Positions 27,860-39,987 are shown, numbered from the stretch's first letter. The stretch: 64,000 bases of DNA from Cadophora sp. MPI-SDFR-AT-0126 (GCA_020747065.1 JAGMVK010000011.1:1488001-1552000); one strand, 5' to 3'. The notes: generated from the letters alone by a model not told the origin. Program-made: numbers and translations.

Positions 27860-30099
27860 GCTCAGAGTAGGCAAAATCCGGAAGATTTGAGATTTGTTGA
27901 ATATGTTTTGTATTGAACATACCGAATATACTTATACTAAGTAAACCATGCTAGATGGGAAGGTATAGCTAATAGTTCAAGATGTATCATATTTTGACAG
28001 GGGACTATCATTGAGATTGGTCCCAATGATCAAAAGGTCATAGTAGGAAGTCTGTAAACAATCAAAGTTTATTGCATTATCTAATTACATGACAAAGCTC
28101 ACTTACTCGTCAAATTTCGATTAGAAGGACATGTATTACCAAAGTTCTTCTAAACCTCTCCGCCGTCAACGAACTAACCATGACTGCTCGGATCGATATT
28201 TCATCATGCGAGATTTAAGCTTTTCTATTCTTGAACTAGAAAACACCCTTCAGTTCTCTTGATTGCAGACTTCTTGGAGCAATTCACCTTTCGATGCTTG
28301 GCATCTCCACCAACCACACAAAGAGCGAATCACAACCACAGGCTGAATCCTCCTCGGTTAATTGTTTACTTAGGCTGTTCGTTCGCTTCAAATGTCTGGG
28401 TAAACCTTGACGCTCGTTCCTTCGAATATCTCATGCATAGTATTGTTGAAAACGTGTACTTAGCAGCTTAGTAGCGATGTCTCGCGTAGGTGTTTATTTA
28501 CCTTGAGTTAGACACTTCTTGGCGTACTCGAGTTTTCTTGTTTGTACCGGATGGACCCGGTAGGCCGATCAGTATTGTGGAACTGTGGTCTTTCTTGAGA
28601 TTTTCTAGAGATCTTACTGATATTTGAAAGTCTTGGTATATACCTAAACGTCGTTGCAGCGATGGTGGATTGGTCCAGAGCAAATGCTATCGATACCGCC
28701 AAGATGCAAACATAGAGTGATTGCAGCGGCTAAATAGTGGTGAGAATGTTTCGATTCGAGAAACGCCGTTCTGCTAGATAGTAGATACGACTGTGGCATC
28801 TGCATCACGGAATCTCAGAGGTGTCTTGTTGATTTCTTCGTCGACTGGATGGTTTTCGCTAGCGTTGACAGTATCGCGCTGGTTGGAAACCGGCTTTTCG
28901 TCTAACTTTGGTTCCATTTTGAGCGCAACTATAATCCTATGAGAAGGATTCGAAGGTACAATTGCCCCGTGGTGTCTAGAGGGACCTTCCTATCATCTTT
29001 CCTGTGACATAACGCAACACGGAACTCCTCCATCGATTCTTGGCCATGTCTACAAGTTATGAGATCGACATTTGAATTGACTAAAGAAGTAATCCGATGT
29101 CAGAACAACTTTCGCTTTCAAGTAAAAGTCGCCTTCATATCCTTGCCCGATCGAAAAGAGGAAGTGAACATCAGCTGTGGACAGCCATGCCAAGGACCCA
29201 AGATTGTCTGGGTTTGTATGATATATCCAATCTTATCAGATTCTGCCCGCTTTCTGGGGTCAACACGCCATGCCATTGGCACAGAAGGAGTGTGTACAAC
29301 GTGTATTCAGGGCCGAATAAGGATTTCTCACACCAGCCTGCCGTATTCAACTTTAGGGTCCGCGGAACTCCGATTTTGATGAGGGGCTCATAACAGGATG
29401 TTGCCAGTCTCCTTGCAATAGCCACGCCTTGTGTATCGCAAGAACCACGACCTCTATGTCGATGCTCTTGAATTTGTGAACAAAATCGGCAGGAGGATGA
29501 TCCCATTGGACTTGTTGCGAGGCTCGAGGACCTGGAGCTCACATACCTGGACAAACAGTGTTCCAAATGGAAGCTTAGCTCTCAAACAGAGAAGGTTTGC
29601 TCGTATAACAGTCATCAGCATCTAAAAGCAGCCTGCGCAAGCAATGATCTGGACTTACGGGGAACGTTTTTCATTAAGAAGAGGGAAAGATCTTGACTGT
29701 CGGATCATCATCTAGAAACCCACTATCTGAACAGTGTTTAATGACGACCCCAAGCTCAGAAGCAAAACCTGGTAAGCATCTAGAGGCAAGCTGGATCAAC
29801 GAAGAAAATGTATAAGTGAGAACCAATTTTTAGCAAGACAAAGATGAGGTATTGTTCGTACCTACATCTCTCGATGACTTTGTCATTTCAGTCTCGACTG
29901 CCGACTTGATATGACAGGTTAAGTCCATGCAGATAAGAGATAATAAAAAAGCCACTCCTTTCCATGTCTATACTCAACATAGCAAGCTTTTTATTTATTT
30001 TCCATTCCCAAATTTATTCGTTACACTGTCGTTTCATATTCATACATTCATAATCAGTCTTGCCGCCCTAGAGTGCACCGGAGCAGCTGCACCTAAAAT
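27860..30099. other. 2.2-kb gene-free stretch
   Basis: The longest gene-free stretch outside the AT-rich tract at 56-61 kb. Several frames of 60-130 codons occur on both strands, none with a start context, splice structure or family resemblance. One minus-strand frame near 28560 has a weak P-loop-like string but nothing around it. No tandem repeat or RNA gene seen. Confidence 0.4.
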
Positions 30100-31176
30100 T
30101 CAATTCCCATTTGCGGCGACCTTATCTTCGGTCTTCGAGATCGGAGAAGGAGCCTCGTTGCCATTGTAAGGAGCCGCTGGGAGCCCTTTATCAGTGGGGC
30201 TCGATTTCGAAATCGGGGCTGGTTTGACACCGCCACCTGTTCTTTGGCTTGGAATCCAGGACAGAAACAATTCGACATCTTTGGCAATGGCTGCCGGTAC
30301 AGCCAGATTCTGCATCCATTGTGGTAGTACTCCACCAGCATTAGAAGCTGTAGTCATAATCCACTCGATTTCCCCATTACTTGGCAAAATTCGAATACGC
30401 TCAACCGATGCGTAAGCTGCCATGACCAAGCTTTTGTCTTTTGCGAATTCTGCATATGGTGATCTGTCGAAATCGTTGATGGGTATTGAGATGACAAGGA
30501 ATTCGGAACTTCCAGAGAGCGCGGCGGTTACCTGGATTACAGGAAAAGCGCGGTTCTTGAGAGGTTTCGGGTCTATTTTATGCTTCATCTCCTCTACCAC
30601 AACATTGATATTCGTCCACCGCTCTCCACGCACCTCGACCTCGATCCCACTGGCATCCCATCCCATGGCTTGCCTAGCTCCAATGACTGTTGGTGTGAAT
30701 GCATCTTCCGACTCCGCATGGTGCTCCTTAAAGCAACGTACGAACTCCTCCCACGTGGCCGTCCCTTGCTCCTGCGCATTTCGATGACAGCTCCTCCTGC
30801 AATACCAGGTCTCGTCCTTACGATCCGCACTGAATTGGCTCATCCCTTCAATCTTATCCAAATCCTTTCCCGCCACAACGCGTTCGTAGAGATGTACCGG
30901 CGCCTCAGATGCAGTATATTTCTTCGGCGACCCTTTGACCTTCCACGTTGGCTTTGCGCCAGACTTCGGTGCAACACCGTCAATGAATGGGATCGACTCC
31001 TCGAGTGTCTTTTGAACGAACGTCTGTAGATTTGGCGGCGTTCCAATAGTTGCAGATCCGTCATTGTACTTCTCTGTCCGATCTCTATTGCTGGGCGCGA
31101 CGCCTTTGCCTCCGGATGGCAATTGCGAAATATGTATCCCCTCCAATCGCACCCATGGTCCAAGAGTTTCTGCCAT
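30100..31176 (-). CDS. DUF3074 (START-like) protein
   Basis: A single exon of 358 residues. The DUF3074 signature is visible: ETWYCRRSCHRNAQEQGTA, then TWEEFVRCFKEHHAESEDAF and FTPTVIGARQAMGWD. DUF3074 proteins are predicted to have a START-like lipid/hydrophobic-ligand cavity; function is not established. Family members appear in ascomycete genomes outside clusters, so its place next to the biosynthetic genes may be chance. The tail after residue 300 is Pro/Lys-rich and disordered-looking. Confidence 0.85.
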   Translation of the reverse strand: MAETLGPWVRLEGIHISQLPSGGKGVAPSNRDRTEKYNDGSATIGTPPNLQTFVQKTLEESIPFIDGVAPKSGAKPTWKVKGSPKKYTASEAPVHLYERVVAGKDLDKIEGMSQFSADRKDETWYCRRSCHRNAQEQGTATWEEFVRCFKEHHAESEDAFTPTVIGARQAMGWDASGIEVEVRGERWTNINVVVEEMKHKIDPKPLKNRAFPVIQVTAALSGSSEFLVISIPINDFDRSPYAEFAKDKSLVMAAYASVERIRILPSNGEIEWIMTTASNAGGVLPQWMQNLAVPAAIAKDVELFLSWIPSQRTGGGVKPAPISKSSPTDKGLPAAPYNGNEAPSPISKTEDKVAANGN

Positions 31177-32033
31177 TGTTCCTTATTTGTTCTGTTTACC
31201 GGGGGTGAGCAGTGAATGGAAGAAGACGCCGAGCACGAATTAATTGTCAGGATCTTGTGTCGAGATAAGTCGAGTTGAGATGAACCTAGATATGGGGATC
31301 TGGAGAATAGGTGGGTCTGACGTTTGCCGAGGCGCTGAAACAGCGTCATGGCTGCTGGCATGCCCCTGCGTGGCGCATACAGGGGTGAGCTTCAGGGGGA
31401 AGGAAGGCGCTTTGGCTGTTGATCAGGGGCGCTCAGAGGTCTTTGGGCCTTGGGAACACGACATGAAACTTCGTCACATTCCCATAATCCTTCTTACCAA
31501 GCAAGGGTTTCTGCCAGAGGCGATACTTTCCTTCGGCAATGGTCCGGACGTCGTCCAATCTTGTCGGGGAGTTGAAAGTTGCCTTGAAAGCGTGATACAT
31601 ATTGACTGGATCTAATGTTGAGGTACGGTGATACTGTATGGTTCAGTTTTCTAGAGCTTGAATGCCAATTTTATCCTACTTCGTGTACAATTTGCTTATT
31701 CGCTATCGTCACAACAGTATGAAGCACCCACGGCCTAGGTGGATGTCATGCTGGAGCAAGTGTGATAAACACAATGATGCTACTGACAGGCACGGCCTAG
31801 CACCCTGGCAAGCCACGATGCCGGCAAATATTGAAAGTTCGCTCTTTCGTTCGAGGACGACAGAAATCAATTACCGGTTGTGCAGAAGTACCCTGCTGGC
31901 GCTCCTGAACTTCGTATTCAGGTGCTCGCTTAACAACTCTAATATTTTCAACAACTGACAACCAGAACCCTCTTCACATTCTATCGGCAGAAGTCAACGA
32001 CGCAGGTCGACCATACTGAGCATACAGACTGCC
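31177..32033. other. Intergenic stretch at the left edge of the candidate cluster
   Basis: 857 bases. It contains the promoter of the DUF3074 gene and the 3' flank of the DMATS gene. No supported gene. Confidence 0.5.
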
Positions 32034-33390
32034 CTACGGGAAGCGAATAAATGGTGCCAAATACGTTGTCATGTACGCCCCTTTCCTCTCGGAGTAGTTG
32101 AATGACACAAATGTGTGCACAAATTTCGTCTCGATTTCGTCGTTAACAACATCGCTCCCACTGCAACGGATTTAGAACATTATCTTCTGGAGGGAGATTG
32201 CGTATAACTCACTATGCATCAGATATGATCTTTCTATAGGCTCCCTCGGTACCCCAAGCCCACCCTCGCTTCCGAAATACTTTCTCCATGGCTTCCGCAA
32301 CGGCCTTGTCGTTCTTGAAGTACTGGCACAGCGGTACGTAGATTTTGACATCAGGAAGGACTTGACTGGGCTTGAGTTCCCAACTGAAACAGGCGCCACT
32401 GCTACAGGGCTGTGTTCCCCGAAACTCTTTTTTGAATTGGTCATCGAACACTTTATCCTCTGTTTCATTGATCAGAAGATTCCAGGAGTCACGAAGGACC
32501 GCCAGGCCATCAAGTGTCGTCTTGTCTGTCAGCTTGCCGCCCACAGTAACGTGTTCCTGTACTGTTTCCCAAGAATTAGACCTAGGGTCGATATATATCT
32601 TGATACGTGCCCCAGCCTCAGGGGATACGCAGTCGATGCCGATGACTGCTGTTATTGGAGGGTCTTGGTACAGCAGCTTCTGATAGTCCTCGATGGCGTC
32701 GAGGGCAGGTCCGAAAGAGGGACCGAGTGGATCGAGGCGGCGGATCAGATCGAACCCAGCTCGGTCAGAATTAATGGCCGAAGTCATGTACTTGATGATT
32801 GGGTAGAAATACGCTTTCATTGTGATCTTGTCTTCTCCGAGGTCAAAAGCGAGGAAGACTTTGGGCATGTGCATCGTAGTTGGGGGGACTTTCTCCACTA
32901 GATTGACTGCGTCGACCTCTGATGGGTAGAACTCAGCAGCGAGTTGGTCAAACCAGGTCAAGTCTGCGCCGACTCGCTCCGCGATGGCCGGAATAGGACT
33001 CTCAGTTACGCCATCATATCCTGGAAATACCGGCTCAAAGCAGAAACGCACATAGGATTTTCCATTGTCGCTATGGTTGAGACTCGTTTCGAAGGGTGAG
33101 CCATTTGGTGTGAGGAGGGAGGTCTCTTGTGCATTCCTAGGTGCTCGACCCATGCTTGGAATAATGTCTTCTTCAAGAAATCTGAGGTGGGATTTCTGCT
33201 GTTCCGGTGTATAGCTTCCGACGGCTTGGAGCAGTGAGCTGAGAACAGGCTTGGTATGCTTTGTCCAAAAGGCAATGCCATCTTCTTTGGACTTCAAAGT
33301 AGAGGCATCAGAAACGCTTCGAATGGGTTGTCAGCATTGGTGTGGATGATTGCATGGGGGTGAGTATTGCTCAAAGACATACCTTCCCAT
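32034..33390 (-). CDS. DMATS-type aromatic prenyltransferase
   Basis: Three exons: 33390-33383 (only 8 nt), 33316-32213 and 32160-32034, giving 412 residues, within the usual 400-460. The first exon encodes ATG-GGA-AG and joins in phase to GSVSDAST. The last exon restores the typical end HTFVSFNYSERKGAYMTTYL. Diphosphate-shield residues expected in the ABBA barrel are visible: Arg in YVRFCFEP, Lys and Tyr in MKAYFYP, Lys and Tyr in RIKIYIDP, and KIYVPL. The upstream Glu expected for indole binding may be in the ETS segment after NGSPF. These enzymes attach dimethylallyl groups to indoles, Tyr or other aromatics, without a DDxxD motif. The acceptor is unknown. Confidence 0.93.
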
Positions 33391-34091
33391 GGCTTAATGT
33401 CTGGCGAAGTTGCTAAACAGAACTTCTAATCGCCAACCAATCGATCAGATCTGTTGTTCAGATGGGGCGCTTTTATTCTTAGTAGAAATCAAACATGGAC
33501 TGTGGCATGTCAAGGGCCTAGCGATGGTTATATTCCAGTAAATGGCAACTTGACAAGGTCCACAGCATCGCCACGAACTTATTGCATCAGGCACCAACTA
33601 TGCATGGTTACGATCGACCATGGCGACTTCAACATAACCAATCAGAGAGCTGCTTACCGACCTCCAAATATTTGTTTATCCATGTTCCTGGGGGTGATGG
33701 TCGTCGAATAAGTCAGATTGCTCCAGAACGTCACTTTTATGGAGGCCGTACTGATGTAATCCCAACTCTGTAGGTGTATTACGAGGTCTCCCAAAGGCAC
33801 TTGTGTATGCAAATTCCCCCACGAACAATGAACATCAAGGATGAGGACGGAGAGGAGGGGTACGACGGGTAAAGCCTATGGGTGGTGTGGTCCACTAATG
33901 ATAAGCACTACGGGTCAACGACTCCCGGGGTCTTGGGGAAAGATGGAGCGCTCTCGCTTACTGTACTGTACAGCGAGAGAGCGTGGCCCTGGAGCTTACA
34001 ATACCTGCGGTTTTCGCTGTTGCTACCTTTTACATCTGCGACACCGAATCTGGCCATTCGATAGTCCAATCACCTTCGTACCTTCTCAGAC
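33391..34091. promoter_or_regulatory. Divergent promoter, DMATS / acyltransferase
   Basis: A 701-base spacer with start codons at both edges. Shared control of the two genes is possible. No palindromic regulator site stood out by eye. Confidence 0.5.
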
Positions 34092-35760
34092 ATGTTCGAT
34101 AAATTGCCGTTTTTCAAAAGAGAGCAGCGGCGACTTCCACCAATTGTTCCAACAGATGAAGTTATCCCTGTCCATCTGTTCGATGACTCTGCGGCGACGC
34201 GGGGCATAATTCTGGTCGGTATGTATGCTTGATCATTTGATCCTTGGGAGGAAATTAGAATTCGTCCAGAAAGCACTTTCATCCCTTCACTGTCTTGTTG
34301 AAAACCAGAGTTAATCGATGCGTATTTCTCAGCAACATTCAAGTTCGCCGAAGTCTTAGATCCTGCTAAGCTGAATGATGCTTTGTCGCAGCTTTTCCAG
34401 ATGGAAGGATGGCGAAAGCTGAGTGGAAGATTCAGGTATCGAGTAAGTAAACAAAGCATCTGGATGGTTTATACAGTACTCATAAGGGCTATAGGATGAC
34501 GGCAGCCTGGAGATACATGTTCCGAAGCCACCTACCAAGGAGCGTCCGGCTGTACAATTCAGCAGAGAAGATCACGATTTCCCCATGTCGGAACATCCTC
34601 TAGCTTCCAAAATACCACAACCAACTGGCAAGATTACGACTTATCCAGGCCCAAAAGAGTTCTGCTCTCTCGGACAAGGACCAGACTCACCCCGGAATCT
34701 AGACGATTACGTCTACTCTGGGGCACCTCAATTCTGCTTGCATGTGCAGACATTCACAGATGGTACTCTCGTATCTCTGACTCTCACTCATATATCAACC
34801 GATCTCGTGGGATTGGCCTGCATCATCGAATCATGGAGTCTCATCCTAGCCGGAAAGCCAGAGGCTGTGGCTCCAATGGCAGGATATCGTGAAGACCCCT
34901 TTGCTGGAATGGTTAATCCAGCACCGAAAGAACGCCACGTCTTAGAGAACAGGATTTTGAATGGTTGGAGCTTCAAATACTGGGGAGTGAGAAGCTTGTT
35001 CGAAGCATGGCGCTGCCCTGACATAGAATCGCGGACTCTGTGCCTCCCCAAGCATGTCATGGCATCGATGATGGAAGAGGCGAGAAGTCACATCACTGGT
35101 GATGTTGCTGCCGCTCCTTCGGGATCGAAGCCTTTCATTAGCGAAGGAGATGTTTTGACAGCTTTGGCTTGCCGGATGCTGGCTCAATATCAGGGTTTTG
35201 GCTCGACTCGTGAAATGGCGACTATCATGGCTCTAGACCCTCGAGGCCGTCTCAAGTCTGTATTCCGCCAAGATACAGCCTATGTCCAAAATTCGCCGAC
35301 GAACATCTATTTCTTTTGCCACGCTGACAAGGCGCTCGAAAAACCTGTTGGACAGCTAGCACTGTCGGTGCGGAACGCGATAGCTACTCAGACCACGGAG
35401 GAGCAACTGAAGGCAGCCGCATATTTGTCCGCGGAGTCTATCAAAGCAAGTAAGATGCCTGTCATCTTCGGCGACAAGGACATGGCAACGCAATTCATGT
35501 CCAACTGGACGAAAGGACACCTTTTGGATAAGATGAACTTCAGTCCGGCCGTAGTCAAAGACGCTGCTCCTGGCATATCACGTAAATCTGGACACCCAAT
35601 ATACTACCAAGCCTCTGATCCGTCTCACAATACGGTTTCGGTCATTTCAAGTGTCTTTGTTGTTGTGGGAAAAGACTTTGAGGGCAATACCTGGTTTTCC
35701 ATTTCTGTACCAGGAAAGATGTGGTCCGATTTGATGGAGTATCTCAACAGATTTGCGTAA
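34092..35760 (+). CDS. BAHD-like acyltransferase
   Basis: Three exons: 34092-34218, 34309-34442 and 34495-35760, giving 508 residues. The protein belongs to the fungal branch of the HxxxD transferase family (PF02458), which includes trichothecene acetyltransferases. The catalytic motif is LTHISTDLVG (H-x3-D) at about residue 160. The plant-type DFGWG motif is replaced near residue 420 by MNFSPAV, as is common in fungal members. No signal peptide or membrane segment; a cytosolic enzyme using acyl-CoA is expected. The N-terminus VPTDEVIPVHLFDD is typical. It shares a promoter with the DMATS gene and converges on the UbiA gene. The acceptor is probably a hydroxyl group made by the neighbours (inference). 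Confidence 0.9.
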
Positions 35761-35937
35761 TTTATCATCGTCAAGATGTACAATGGAAGACCGATTGTTT
35801 TGAACTGTGATATTACCGCATCTGATTGGAATCTAGTGTCTATCTCTATCGTCACCTGCATCATCTTGATCACCAACCCACACAGACCGAACTTCCTGAC
35901 TCTAATATAATCTTTCCGGTTCTATCGTAAAGTCCTA

Positions 35938-36947
35938 TCAATCGCGCAAGGCTGCCTGGGCAAATAGCACAGGGGTAAGTCCTAGAAGCGACATGATCCC
36001 CCAAGCCCATACATTTGCTCTCGGAAATTGCAAGATCAAGGAATAAGCTAATATCGTTGACCCAATCCGAGAAGCTGAGTAAAGGGCATGCGGAAACCTC
36101 ACAATGACTCCTCTTGCTGCTGTCACTACTAGGCTTTGAGTGATGACCAAGTCCAGTGATAATCCCACCAAGCCCATAAGTAAGATTGTCTTCACCTTTC
36201 CAAGCTTCACTGGTAGAGTGTGCAGGCCTTCTCGCGTGTCCTCGTCGATATCCCTGACGTCGCAAGCTGTTTCTCGTAGAAATTGATACAGACAGGCGAG
36301 CTGAACGCTCTTCCATCGAATGGATTCATCGCTGCATTGGAAGCCTTCTCTTGGGCAGTAGTAGGCAACACTCGCTTGCGCAGAAACACTGGCCATACAT
36401 AACGCCACAACCAGAGACTTCGCTTCTCCAAGCTGCACACTGGTCAGCGACTGCTTAATACATGGAAATAGAATCTAGTGAAAACCTACGAAGCTTTTAG
36501 GTTTGATCAAAAGTACACCTCCTGATTTCGAGAACAGCGGAACACATCGAGCACTCCATAGAAGACCTAGAGGGAGGGCTCGCAGGACCAAAGTAACTGT
36601 CTGTAAGCCCGACATGAAGGCGCAAACGAGGCAGATGGCCGACAGTGAATAAATCCATGTCTTCCAAACCCATTTTCGAGGTCTCCTTGATAGCGGTGTA
36701 TCTTTGTATTTGTCGATGGCTATGGGAGAAAATCATAATTAGCGAAGAACAACACTTAATTTGGTAGTGTCTCCGGATACTTACAGTCTACAAGAGCTGA
36801 GATAGTACCTATGAGCCCAAGTACCCTCCCTGGAAATTGGTATGAGCCTGTGGCAGTATGAATAGCCCCTATCGCCGGTGCTAGATGTCCTAGACCCATC
36901 AGGGCGGGCATGAGACCAAGGCTCGCAAACAGATTGGAACGGGACAT
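35938..36947 (-). CDS. UbiA-family prenyltransferase or terpene cyclase
   Basis: Three exons: 36947-36785, 36719-36490 and 36450-35938, giving 301 residues with eight or nine hydrophobic segments. Both Mg-diphosphate motifs are present: VDSIDKYKD (D-x2-D-x3-D, with Val where Asn is usual) near residues 54-62, and CDVRDIDED followed by TREGLHTLPVKLG near residues 210-230. The middle block KPKSFSLTSVQLGEAKSL fits the family across intron 2. That intron is only 39 nt. The fold acts in the membrane on polyprenyl diphosphates. Usual action is prenylation of an aromatic acceptor, but UbiA-type terpene cyclases (as in fumagillin synthesis) share this fold, so both roles remain open. Confidence 0.9.
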
Positions 36948-38115
36948 GACGCGCCCAAATTACCACGTCAACATCCATTTGCCTGCCTGTTCTCATCCTC
37001 CAGTACTAATAATGCGGGAGATACGATCAGGCAGCCATCAAAACAACTCCGGGATTCTTTCCCCGGTAGGATATTAGCTCATGCATGTGCTACGTCAATC
37101 CCGCCAAGCAACTTCTGTGGAGGGTCGTTGAAGTCTATCCATAATTCTTTCCCCACCAACCCCAGTTCGTTGACAACTCGAAGTGGGGAAGGAGCTGAGT
37201 ACACGAGTGCCGAGTGGTCTGAAGAAGGTCCGATGGTTTACCCAGGATGGATTAGCTCGATATTACATCAGATTCCCTTGACTTCATTCCAAGCTTTGGC
37301 GGAATTCACGATGATCATCCAAGGATCTTTGACCTGTGAAAGGTCCTACCTGTATACACGTACAGGAAGCGGCAAGTGACAAGCGCAAGGCATTCCCTTT
37401 TCAGGAAACTGGTCATACAGTAAGCTCAACGTAAGGGTGTCCCCATCTCTTATTTTCACACCATACTAAAACTCGGCTATGGTCCGGTGCCTCGCAATTG
37501 GCCCAGTCGTGCATGCGAGACGCAGACCACGTTGCAATTTTTATGTAGTGTGGTTCTTGGGAACAATCACAACATACGAGTAAAGCAGGATTTTCAGATG
37601 CGTCCCTCACATCGGCCAAACTTTGATGGTCCATGGAGCGCTGCACAGGTGGGAGTGCTGGTACGAATTTCTAACGACTGGGCTTGGACTTCAATTCGAT
37701 CAACCTTATTCGGCGGAAATATAAGCGAATGTCAACAAATTAAGCGAGAGAAGATACCTTTGACAAAATCAAAAACCTCGAGCGCCCTAGATTCTTTCAA
37801 AAGCAGAAGTGAAACATAAAATTGAGGCCGACAAGCCCTGGAATCGTTCCACAACGAAATCTGATGTATTTTACGAAATGCATTTCACTTTTTCTTAGCG
37901 CCCCACACGCTGACAGCAGGTGTGTGGCACTGTAGCACACCAAACTTGGTTAGCCAAGTGGACGATCAGGATGTGCATTTGAACCCCAACCCCAGGCTTG
38001 CTCCCCATTCCTTGACTAGGCGCTGACATTGAGTACGACCCCACAGGTCACACTTCCTTCAAAAAGTTTGAACTTCTATCTTCTGCCAATATCCCCACTG
38101 CTAAATTTCGGCATC
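36948..38115. promoter_or_regulatory. Divergent promoter region, UbiA / P450
   Basis: A 1.17-kb spacer between the UbiA and P450 starts. Open frames within it have no family features. It is larger than the other spacers in the cluster, so it may have lost or hidden a small gene, but none can be supported. Confidence 0.45.
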
Positions 38116-39987
38116 ATGTTAGAAAATGTACTCGCGGAAGGTCTCCAAACGTTATTACTTCGTCTCTTGTTGTACATGCCACTTGGAATATTGATCATAT
38201 GGATTTACCATATCATAGAACCGGCCCTTGTAGCTGCCCTATCGCCAGAGTATCGTGACTTCAATTGGGTGGATGGGAAAAGAGGAATCGGCTCGTTCCT
38301 GAAATCCACTTGGAATGTTGCGTTCAAGTCCGAGCATTTGTTCGCGGATATCCATCGCAAGGTAGAAATATATTATGAAGTCTCAATTAGCAGTATTGAA
38401 ATATCTGATCTGAATGTGGCAGATTCGCGCAGCCACTCATGGCAAAATCAACCTGGTTCCAATCCCACACTGCAGCACCGGCTTCATGCTCATGGTCCCA
38501 AAAGCTGCGCTCAATGAATATGTTCGCCAGCCCGAGAACGACATATCTCTCAAGAGATACACGTTACAAGCTCTTGTGCCAGACTACACGACACTAGGCG
38601 CACACATCGTGATCCATTCTGTGTACAGAAATGTTGTACACAAAGAACTCTACCAAAAGCTCGCAGATAAGATGGAAATGGTAAACGAGGAGATGGCTAC
38701 GTCAATCAAAGAAGTTATTGAATCACAAGTTGGACCCAATGGTGAAGTCAAGATCAACATGTGGGATACCAATAATCAACTTCTGAGCCGATCTGCAAAT
38801 CGTGTCATTTCTGGCTATCCTCTCTGTCGGAACAAGGAGTACCAGGATGCGACTGCAGTGTATGCAGCTACGTTCTTTGCTTCGGCTCTGTACGCCCGAT
38901 TCATTCCAAAAATTCTCCGTCCGTAAGTGCACGCAACTTTTACTACTTAATCGTTGAGATGGAGCTTGCTGAACCTCCATATGCAGACTGTTGTTGCCTC
39001 TCGTATGCCGACCATTGATGAGACATATCAAGACTGCTGCAAAGCATGCTGTACCCGTCATCAAGGAACGAATGATGATTGTCGATGCTGCCGAAGAGAA
39101 GGGCGTCGAGCCGAATTTACCTGTTAGTGTCGAAACCCTCCACAGTGGAATATTCAAGGCTGACAATCGATCAAAGAATGATATGCTGAGCGCAATCATC
39201 GTGGCTGCGAAACGAGATAGTAACGCCGAAGCCGAATATGACCCTCTGGTTATTGTGGCCAGAATGATGGTACTAAACTTTGTTCAGTCCTACACAAACC
39301 TAGTGACCATGACCAACCTTGTGTACGACCTGATATCGCTGCCAGAGGGCGACTTTGAGGCCATGATTGCCGACCTGCGGGCAGAAATTGACACCGAATT
39401 GAATAAAGGTGATGCTTTCTCGCACAACTTCTTCCAAAGACTCGACCTCATGGACTCATTCATCCGCGAGAGCATTCGATTCAACCCGATAGGCGAGACA
39501 GGACTCGAAAGAATTGTTGGCAAAAAGGGAGGATTCACTTTCTCCGATGGCACGCATGTTCCACAAGGAGCTCTACTTGCGGCTCCGATCAAAGCATATC
39601 AGCGCGATGAGACGGCGTATCCTGGAGGCTTCAATCCGCGCCGCTCAATGGAAGACTCAGAGCATCCCAAGGTCACTAACATTTCTCCTGCCTTCCTCAA
39701 CTTTGGTCTGGGTCGAGCTGCGTGCCCAGGGCGGTGGTTCACAAGCAACTTGGTGAAGCTGGTATTGACGCGTTTGCTTCTCGATTATGATTTTGTGCGA
39801 CTTCCCGAGCGGCCTCCCAACGTCCGCAAAGTTACCTTGGATGAGCCCGTAAGTCAAAGTCTCTTGTATAACGTTAAAATCCGAGACCTGACCACATCTG
39901 CTTCTCAAACCTGCATAACAGAAAGTGCTAATTTGCGTATAGTGTGGACGGTTTCTCATCACTTTGAAGAAAAGAAAACTTAAATGA
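38116..39987 (+). CDS. Cytochrome P450 monooxygenase
   Basis: Four exons: 38116-38361, 38423-38922, 38987-39848 and 39943-39987, giving 550 residues. An N-terminal membrane anchor spans about residues 8-35. The K-helix ExxR (ESIR) is near 410-413. The heme loop FGLGRAACPGRWF puts the Cys ligand at about residue 496. The I-helix segment near 341-363 reads NFVQSYTNLVTMTN, without the usual A/G-G-x-D/E-T. Using intron 3 (GTAAGT...TATAG) gives a normal end, EPCGRFLITLKKRKLK. Reading through it instead adds an atypical tail that ends at 39983. The enzyme would be ER-bound and hydroxylate or epoxidise the cluster product. The next gene, convergent with it, encodes an epoxide hydrolase. Confidence 0.93.

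Noticed and set aside
28498..28683. Minus-strand frame with a P-loop-like string (LIGLPGPSGTNKKT)
   Set aside because: Too short, lacks the other NTPase motifs and has no coding continuation on either side.
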